Under the pieces are notes generated by a model that was not told where the DNA came from, made no database searches, and saw only the letters and a list, made by a program, of their open reading frames with translations. Shown one piece after another: positions 59,687-64,000 of a DNA stretch of 64,000 bases. The translations under genes were made by a program, and so were the position numbers. Origin of the DNA: G965222335 sp965222335 (GTDB lineage: Bacteria > Pseudomonadota > Gammaproteobacteria > Pseudomonadales > Halieaceae); contig OZ244944.1 of the NCBI GenBank assembly GCA_965222335.1, forward strand, positions 1,178,001 through 1,242,000, given 5' to 3'. Position 1 is the stretch's first letter, and the number at the start of each line of letters is the position of its first letter.

Positions 59687-60268
59687 TCAAGCGTTCATCC
59701 CGCCCATTGCCAGCCTTCGAAGCTGGTCTGGAAAGCATTCGCGCATGGCTTCGACATGCCCCGCTGAATACATATTCTCGAGCGTGACGGTCGAAACCGC
59801 AAAATAGTTGATTGCCCCCAACACCTGATAGATGTGCGTCGTAATGGAGGCCTCTTCCGCTGCCTGCCAGTTTGGATCAAGACGCAGCAGGTCTGCCAGA
59901 CCATCCAGGAATGGTTTGAGATACCAGGTGCCCGCCTGGGCGGCACGACGACGGTTATCCAGCAGTTCACGCATCAGTACGAGGGTATCTTCCCGATGCT
60001 GCAGAGTTTGCAGATAAATGCGGGCAACGGCGTCGGCGAAAGCGCTGGACGAGTCACGCGCCGAGGGCTGCATAGCCTCATCCATCAATCGCTCGGAGAT
60101 CGCCACAAGTACGGCGCCATAGAGCTTCTCCTTGGTCCCAAAATGGTGAATCAGCGCCTGCTTGGTAAGGCCCAGCTCCCTTGCGATCTGGTCCATGCTC
60201 GCGCCGTAGAATCCTCTCTCGGCGAAGAGCTTCAGGGCGGCGGTTAGCATCCGCTGGCGCGTTTCCAT
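59687..60268 (-). CDS. TetR-family transcriptional regulator
   Basis: 193 residues. N-terminal helix-turn-helix: MLTAALKLFAERGFYGASMD, then QIARELGLTKQALIHHFGTK and EKLYGAVLVAI. The C-terminal ligand domain includes EDTLVLMRELLDNRRRAAQ and QVLGAINYFAVSTVTLENMY. Divergent from a Rieske oxygenase with two palindromes between them, so local repression of that gene and itself is likely. Confidence 0.92.
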   Translation of the reverse strand: METRQRMLTAALKLFAERGFYGASMDQIARELGLTKQALIHHFGTKEKLYGAVLVAISERLMDEAMQPSARDSSSAFADAVARIYLQTLQHREDTLVLMRELLDNRRRAAQAGTWYLKPFLDGLADLLRLDPNWQAAEEASITTHIYQVLGAINYFAVSTVTLENMYSAGHVEAMRECFPDQLRRLAMGGMNA

Positions 60269-60308
60269 TACTTCTCCTCGGTTGGTCTGTCATCAGTATA
60301 GCTTGACG

Positions 60309-60352
60309 CTTACCATGTGGTAAGCCATCATCGCAGCCTACCAATTGGTAAG
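60309..60352. promoter_or_regulatory. Paired palindromes, probable TetR operators
   Basis: CTTACCATGTGGTAAG at 60309-60324 and CCTACCAATTGGTAAG at 60337-60352 share the half-site TACCA/TGGTA and are 28 bp apart centre to centre. TTGACG at 60303-60308 abuts the first. The second overlaps the ribosome site of the oxygenase gene. Layout fits repression of both divergent genes. Confidence 0.75.
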
Positions 60353-60361
60353 GACCGCGAA

Positions 60362-61501
60362 ATGCAGCGTGATGAAGAGGTGGCCCTGCTCGAAGAGCTC
60401 ATCGGGTTAAAGCAGAAACAGCAGCTTTTCCTGGATGACTCACCCACCACTAACCCGGTAGACGAGTACACAGATGCGACACGCTTCGCCGCGGAAAAAC
60501 AGCGGATTTTCGGTCGCATGCCCCTGATCGTCGCCCACGCCAGTGAACTCGACGGTCCCAACAGCTTTATTCGCCGCACCATTAACCAAAAGCCGCTTCT
60601 GCTGCTGCGAGGGGACGACAATCAGGTTCGAGCCTTTCTCAATGTCTGTCGCCATCGCGGAACACGCCTGGTGGATGATGAAAGTGGCTGTAAACGGCGG
60701 CATTCCTGCCCCTACCACGCCTGGACATGGGATAGCCGGGGGCAGTTTGTGAATGGCCCACATTTTGAAGCAGGCTTTCCTGGCTTGAACAAGCAAGACC
60801 TGGGCTTGAAACCGGTGCCAACGGCTGAGCGACATGGTTTCATCTGGCTGTTGCCGGAGCATGGCCCACAGGACGTTGAGGACTACCTGGATGAGTTCGA
60901 TTCGGCGCTTGCCTGGGCCGGAACCGGGCAGCTCGTGGTCCATGCGTCAGAAGTGCAGCTGCGACACTGCAACTGGAAGATACTGGTGGAGGGTGGTATC
61001 GAGGCGTATCACTTTCGCGTAGCACACCGAAACACCATCGCGTCGCTGTTCAACGACAATTTGTCGAGTTATCAGTGCCTCGGGCCGCATATGCGCTCCG
61101 TGTTGCCACGAGCATCCATCTCGGAGCTGCCTCAACAGCCCCGCGAGCAATGGAATTTACGGGAGCATGCCAATGTCCTGTTGAATGTGTTCCCAAGCAA
61201 CTCCCTGTTGGTGCAGTCTGACCACGTGATCTGGATCGGGATTTACCCGCTGGCAGTCGATCGCAGCGAATTGAGGATGATGACGCTTAAACCAGCCGAC
61301 TCGAAGCACTCTGAAGACTATTGGGACAAGAACCACCGACTGACTGTGACCACACTCAACGAGGACTTCGATATCGGTGAAAGCATACAGTCAGGGCTGC
61401 TCAGCGGCGCCAACGACGCCCTTAAATTCGGTCGCTTTGAAGGTGCCCTGAATCGTTTCAACGAGACCGTTCGATCTTACTTGCGACCGTCAGCAGCGTA
61501 G
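60362..61501 (+). CDS. Rieske aromatic-ring-hydroxylating dioxygenase, large subunit
   Basis: 379 residues from the ATG at 60362 (TAAGGA 7 bp upstream). Rieske [2Fe-2S] ligands in VCRHRGTRLVDDESG and HSCPYHAWTWD (C-x-H, then C-x2-H). The catalytic domain shows NWKILVEGGIEAYHFRVAH, with the mononuclear-iron histidines and bridging acid. Members hydroxylate or demethylate aromatics, choline-like or sterol substrates; no reductase or beta subunit is adjacent. An upstream start at 60317 would place coding sequence over the operators. Confidence 0.9.
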   Translation: MQRDEEVALLEELIGLKQKQQLFLDDSPTTNPVDEYTDATRFAAEKQRIFGRMPLIVAHASELDGPNSFIRRTINQKPLLLLRGDDNQVRAFLNVCRHRGTRLVDDESGCKRRHSCPYHAWTWDSRGQFVNGPHFEAGFPGLNKQDLGLKPVPTAERHGFIWLLPEHGPQDVEDYLDEFDSALAWAGTGQLVVHASEVQLRHCNWKILVEGGIEAYHFRVAHRNTIASLFNDNLSSYQCLGPHMRSVLPRASISELPQQPREQWNLREHANVLLNVFPSNSLLVQSDHVIWIGIYPLAVDRSELRMMTLKPADSKHSEDYWDKNHRLTVTTLNEDFDIGESIQSGLLSGANDALKFGRFEGALNRFNETVRSYLRPSAA

Positions 61502-61571
61502 CGGAAAAACTGGCTTGGGCCGGCGGCACGCGAGCCCCGGTGTGATTGCTCTTACCACCGGCAAAGCCTGT

Positions 61572-62072
61572 TTATGCGCTCTTACGGATAGCACGGATAT
61601 CCTCGATATCTACCCGACGTGAGAGCGCGGTTTTATACCGGACCAGGTCTTCCCTCAACATAAGGGGAAGCTCAAGGCCCAGCACATGCACGGTCGCATA
61701 TCGAGAAAAATCGATGCCGAGCGGAACCCAGGTTTCGCTTCCTGCATCGAATATCCTTGCACCGTCTGCGCTACCCACCTCCACCTTGATGCCTTCATAC
61801 TTGAACTGGACATAGGTTAGATCCCAGCCCGCCTCTCGTCGGTGAGCGGCTGCTTTAGATACAAACTCCTGGCCAGCCTGGACCACTGACGCGAAGTATT
61901 CACCAGGAACGAAGAGATCGATGTCACGCAGGTCGCGCCCGGAGCCATAACCCTTTGCTGCGAGCCCCCCACACACCAGAAAGGGAATATTTCTATCCGT
62001 CAGTAGCGTCACAATCCATTGGGCTGCCAGATGATGCAAACCTCCTCCTCTCGCGCACAACGCCGCCGGCAA
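61572..62072 (-). CDS. Nucleotidyltransferase-fold protein (AbiEii/DUF-like)
   Basis: 166 residues. IPFLVCGGLAAKGYGSGRDL followed by RDIDLFVPGEYF gives the GG...D-x-D pattern of small nucleotidyltransferases; YEGIKVEVGSADGARIFDAG supplies the third acidic position, and the C-terminal helices (LREDLVRYKTALSRRVDIED) resemble those of AbiEii/aminoglycoside-type relatives. Start is uncertain because the first residues lack homologous signals. Located 6 bp downstream of the DUF1993 gene on the same strand. Substrate unknown. Confidence 0.75.
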   Translation of the reverse strand: MPAALCARGGGLHHLAAQWIVTLLTDRNIPFLVCGGLAAKGYGSGRDLRDIDLFVPGEYFASVVQAGQEFVSKAAAHRREAGWDLTYVQFKYEGIKVEVGSADGARIFDAGSETWVPLGIDFSRYATVHVLGLELPLMLREDLVRYKTALSRRVDIEDIRAIRKSA

Positions 62073-62078
62073 AGTAAT

Positions 62079-62648
62079 CTATTTACCTTCGGGTATCGTG
62101 TCAGGACGAATATAGGGAAACATATGCGCTACGTAATCAGCTTTCCCTAGTTCGATCTTCTGGCTACGTAGTATTGAATACGCGGTCATGAGGTGGAAGT
62201 AGAACTGGGCTAATGTCCAATCGCGGGCGTATTGCTCGGCCGACAGATCGAGAATCATTCCGTTCGGAAGTTCGTGCGCAAGTGGCCTATCCGCGTTGGC
62301 ATCCAGGGCGTCGGGGCCGAGACCCTCTAGCAACGCAATAGTTTCATCAATCCGAGCCTGAGCATCCAGGAGCGAACCGGGGCGCTCGCCTGCGTTTCGC
62401 CCTTCTTCGATCAGCTCATTGATAGATTTCGGGAAAACTTCGTGTTTGAGCCGGAATATTGCCTCTTGAGCCTGCACGCACGCAAATCGAATCTGAGTCG
62501 ACAGGGGAAACATGTCGGGCGTTAGACGCGCAGATAACAGAGCTTCCGCATCAGCGCTCGATACTTGTTCCTCTGCTTTCCTCAGCCAGCCTGAGAGCGT
62601 TCCAAGCATTTGCGTATAGGTTGGGACGAGTAGCTTCGTTAATGACAT
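62079..62648 (-). CDS. DUF1993 family protein
   Basis: 189 residues from MSLTKLLVPTYTQMLGTLSG. DUF1993 features: LTPDMFPLSTQIRFACVQAQ, ERPGSLLDAQARIDETIALL, YARDWTLAQFYFHLMTAYSI and the C-terminal LGKADYVAHMFPYIRPD. Four-helix DinB-like fold proteins of unknown function, commonly in accessory DNA. Followed closely by the nucleotidyltransferase gene. The 220 bp upstream have no convincing gene. Confidence 0.88.
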   Translation of the reverse strand: MSLTKLLVPTYTQMLGTLSGWLRKAEEQVSSADAEALLSARLTPDMFPLSTQIRFACVQAQEAIFRLKHEVFPKSINELIEEGRNAGERPGSLLDAQARIDETIALLEGLGPDALDANADRPLAHELPNGMILDLSAEQYARDWTLAQFYFHLMTAYSILRSQKIELGKADYVAHMFPYIRPDTIPEGK

Positions 62649-62872
62649 GGATTTCCTTGCGCTTGAATTGATCATCACATGGTGCCCGATCTTGAAAGAA
62701 TATTTTTACAACAAGACTATCGGCCTACGAGAGTGAACTGACGCTTCAATAAATATAATGCCTTGCTCACCGGAAAACTGGGAGCGCAGCGAGTAATTTT
62801 CCGTGTGCAGCAACTTGTTATACGGGTAACTTGCCTTGGGAATACTCAGTAAGTCAGAAGTGCCCGCACGAG

Positions 62873-63724
62873 TCATTGGTTCAAAATATCTTCGATCCAA
62901 TCCAGAAATCTGGCTGCACTTCTGGTCTCGAAGCTGTCCTTGTTTGGTACGTAATAGCAAAAGTCAGATTTGACTGGTCGCGTTTCGAATTGCTGTAGAA
63001 GGTTAGATTTTAATAGCCTTCTAGTGAGTGTCGTGGAACAGAACACCAGTCCATTTTCTGCCATAGCCTGCTGGATCCCAAAAAGCTCTTGATCAAATTT
63101 TTTAAGTTTAATGTTAGAGTCATCCAGTTCATTTGTCTCCAACCAGGCGGCTAATGGCGGCGGCGGTAACGATTTGTTTTTCCACTCCGTGGTAAACAGG
63201 GTGATGGGTTCATTTGACCAGAACGGAGACGTCATTCCATAAGCACCAAATACATTGAACGACTCAGATCTAATGACATCAGAGTCCTCAGCAAGCGAGA
63301 CATCGCCGAAGCGAATTGGAATAACATATGACTGGTTATCGACCGACTCGCCGGTCGATATTTCCAGAGAAATATCTGGGTTGGCCTGTTCAAATTCATG
63401 CTGGGAGGGGATCAGCACCATAGCGGCTAATGATGATGTCGTCGTCACCCGGACAGCACTGCCAGCCTTCATCACCTCTTCCAATGCAGTGTCGATTTTC
63501 CGAAAACCGTCAGAGGTAGCTTTAGCTAATCTTAAACCTGTTCCGGTGAGTGATATCCGCCTTCCCCGTCGATGAAACAGATTTACATTCAGCCGACTTT
63601 CCAGGTTGCTGATGTGGTGTGAAATGGCTGTTGGCGTCAGCGAAAGTTCCTCTGCAGCCAACTTGAAACTTCCCCGACGGGCAGCCGACTCAAAGGCTTT
63701 CAGCGCCTGTAACGATACCTGCAA
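62873..63724 (-). CDS. LysR-family transcriptional regulator
   Basis: 283 residues: winged helix MQVSLQALKAFESAARRGSF then KLAAEELSLTPTAISHHISN and LESRLNVNLFHRRGRRISLT, followed by a periplasmic-binding-protein-like effector domain. The gene is AT-rich. Divergent from an azoreductase-like gene; CTACAAGTGTAG at 63781-63792 is a perfect 5-bp-arm palindrome in the gap and may be its site. Confidence 0.92.
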   Translation of the reverse strand: MQVSLQALKAFESAARRGSFKLAAEELSLTPTAISHHISNLESRLNVNLFHRRGRRISLTGTGLRLAKATSDGFRKIDTALEEVMKAGSAVRVTTTSSLAAMVLIPSQHEFEQANPDISLEISTGESVDNQSYVIPIRFGDVSLAEDSDVIRSESFNVFGAYGMTSPFWSNEPITLFTTEWKNKSLPPPPLAAWLETNELDDSNIKLKKFDQELFGIQQAMAENGLVFCSTTLTRRLLKSNLLQQFETRPVKSDFCYYVPNKDSFETRSAARFLDWIEDILNQ

Positions 63725-63780
63725 ACCTCATCTCCAGGTTAATAATTGGCTCATAGATCCTATAGATGATTTTAACTCAC

Positions 63781-63792
63781 CTACAAGTGTAG
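63781..63792. promoter_or_regulatory. Palindrome between LysR gene and azoreductase-like gene
   Basis: CTACA-AG-TGTAG lies 57 bp from the LysR start and 72 bp before the divergent ATG. LysR boxes are often T-N11-A with interrupted dyads, so this is a plausible but unproven recognition half. Confidence 0.35.
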
Positions 63793-63863
63793 CTTTTTCG
63801 TTTGTAGCCGTCTATTCAAAGTCACAGAATAGCTCCTGTTATCAATCAACCAAGGAAGTGAAC

Positions 63864-64000
63864 ATGAGCACGGTATTACACATTGATTCAAGCGTCAGAG
63901 CTGCCAACAACCCAGACCCGGGTCACGATTCCATATCGAAAAATATCGCTCTTCGATTCGTTGACACCTGGAAACAGAATCGACCTGAAGATGAGTATAT
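63864..64000 (+). CDS. FMN-dependent NADH-azoreductase-like protein, N-terminal part
   Basis: Only the first 45 residues are in the window: MSTVLHIDSSVRAANNPDPG, then SISKNIALRFVDTWKQNRPE. The HIDSSVR flavin-binding turn followed by S-x-S/K-x-L-A-x2-F matches the azoreductase/NAD(P)H-quinone reductase flavodoxin fold. AAGGAAG lies 5 bp before the ATG. Divergent LysR suggests induction by its substrate, perhaps a quinone. Confidence 0.75.
   Translation, partial: MSTVLHIDSSVRAANNPDPGHDSISKNIALRFVDTWKQNRPEDEY

Noticed and set aside
51200..63700. Integron-type cassette array
   Set aside because: Small same-strand genes look cassette-like, but no attC sites with RYYYAAC/GTTRRRY ends at gene boundaries and no integrase were found.

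Overview
The window looks like a chromosomal segment of a high-GC, aerobic, probably marine gammaproteobacterium. The linked set miaB-phoH-ybeY-corC-lnt ... leuS-lptE-holA, the cmoA-cmoB pair, SoxR, RimK, haem A synthase, a TonB-dependent receptor and LexA boxes of the form CTGT-N8-ACAG all point that way. A relative of the Cellvibrionales/Halieaceae is my best guess; this is inferred from gene content only. No rRNA, tRNA, CRISPR array, complete insertion sequence or phage was recognised.

Layout. 1-5.6 kb: threonine catabolism (tdh, partial kbl) with a divergent XRE-cupin regulator, haem A synthase, a 270-bp palindromic MITE-like element, and the ABC-F ATPase uup. 5.6-8.1 kb: a DUF2254 membrane protein and an aromatic/aspartate aminotransferase. 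8.1-17.7 kb: a coherent set for purine nucleoside use, made of an NCS2 base permease, a phosphoribosyltransferase, a secreted cupin, a secreted MTA/SAH/adenosine-deaminase-like amidohydrolase, a TonB-dependent receptor, a ureide/ribose-type permease, ribokinase and a secreted NUP-family protein that reads as a nucleosidase. Together they would carry a nucleoside across the outer membrane, deaminate and split it in the periplasm, and import base and ribose separately.

17.8-22.8 kb: a sulfotransferase-like protein, a class IV aminotransferase, the tRNA wobble-uridine genes cmoA-cmoB, and soxR facing a VOC protein through a near-perfect SoxR box. 22.8-27.1 kb: a Lon-type protease broken by a one-base frameshift in its Walker A motif, an aminotransferase and a DUF1820 protein. 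27.3-36.7 kb: a conserved housekeeping run (miaB, phoH, ybeY, corC, lnt, leuS, lptE, holA). 36.8-41.6 kb: SOS mutagenesis genes imuA and imuB, each with its own LexA box but separated by a small membrane protein and an opposite-strand DUF885 lipoprotein; no dnaE2 is adjacent. imuB has a 40-bp palindromic operator and two sets of 15-bp tandem repeats.

41.9-51.7 kb: mostly minus-strand accessory genes (EncFtn-type ferritin-like protein, chrA, rimK, a VIT-family transporter, GNATs, a YciI protein, a phosphatase-like protein, a tRNA-binding protein). 51.9-63.9 kb: short, often AT-richer, mainly minus-strand genes typical of accessory DNA (several GNATs, VOC, SRPBCC and NTF2-like proteins, an ArsN2-like acetyltransferase, an OmpA-domain protein, a nucleotidyltransferase, DUF1993), then two regulator/enzyme pairs: TetR with a Rieske oxygenase and LysR with an azoreductase-like gene cut by the window end.
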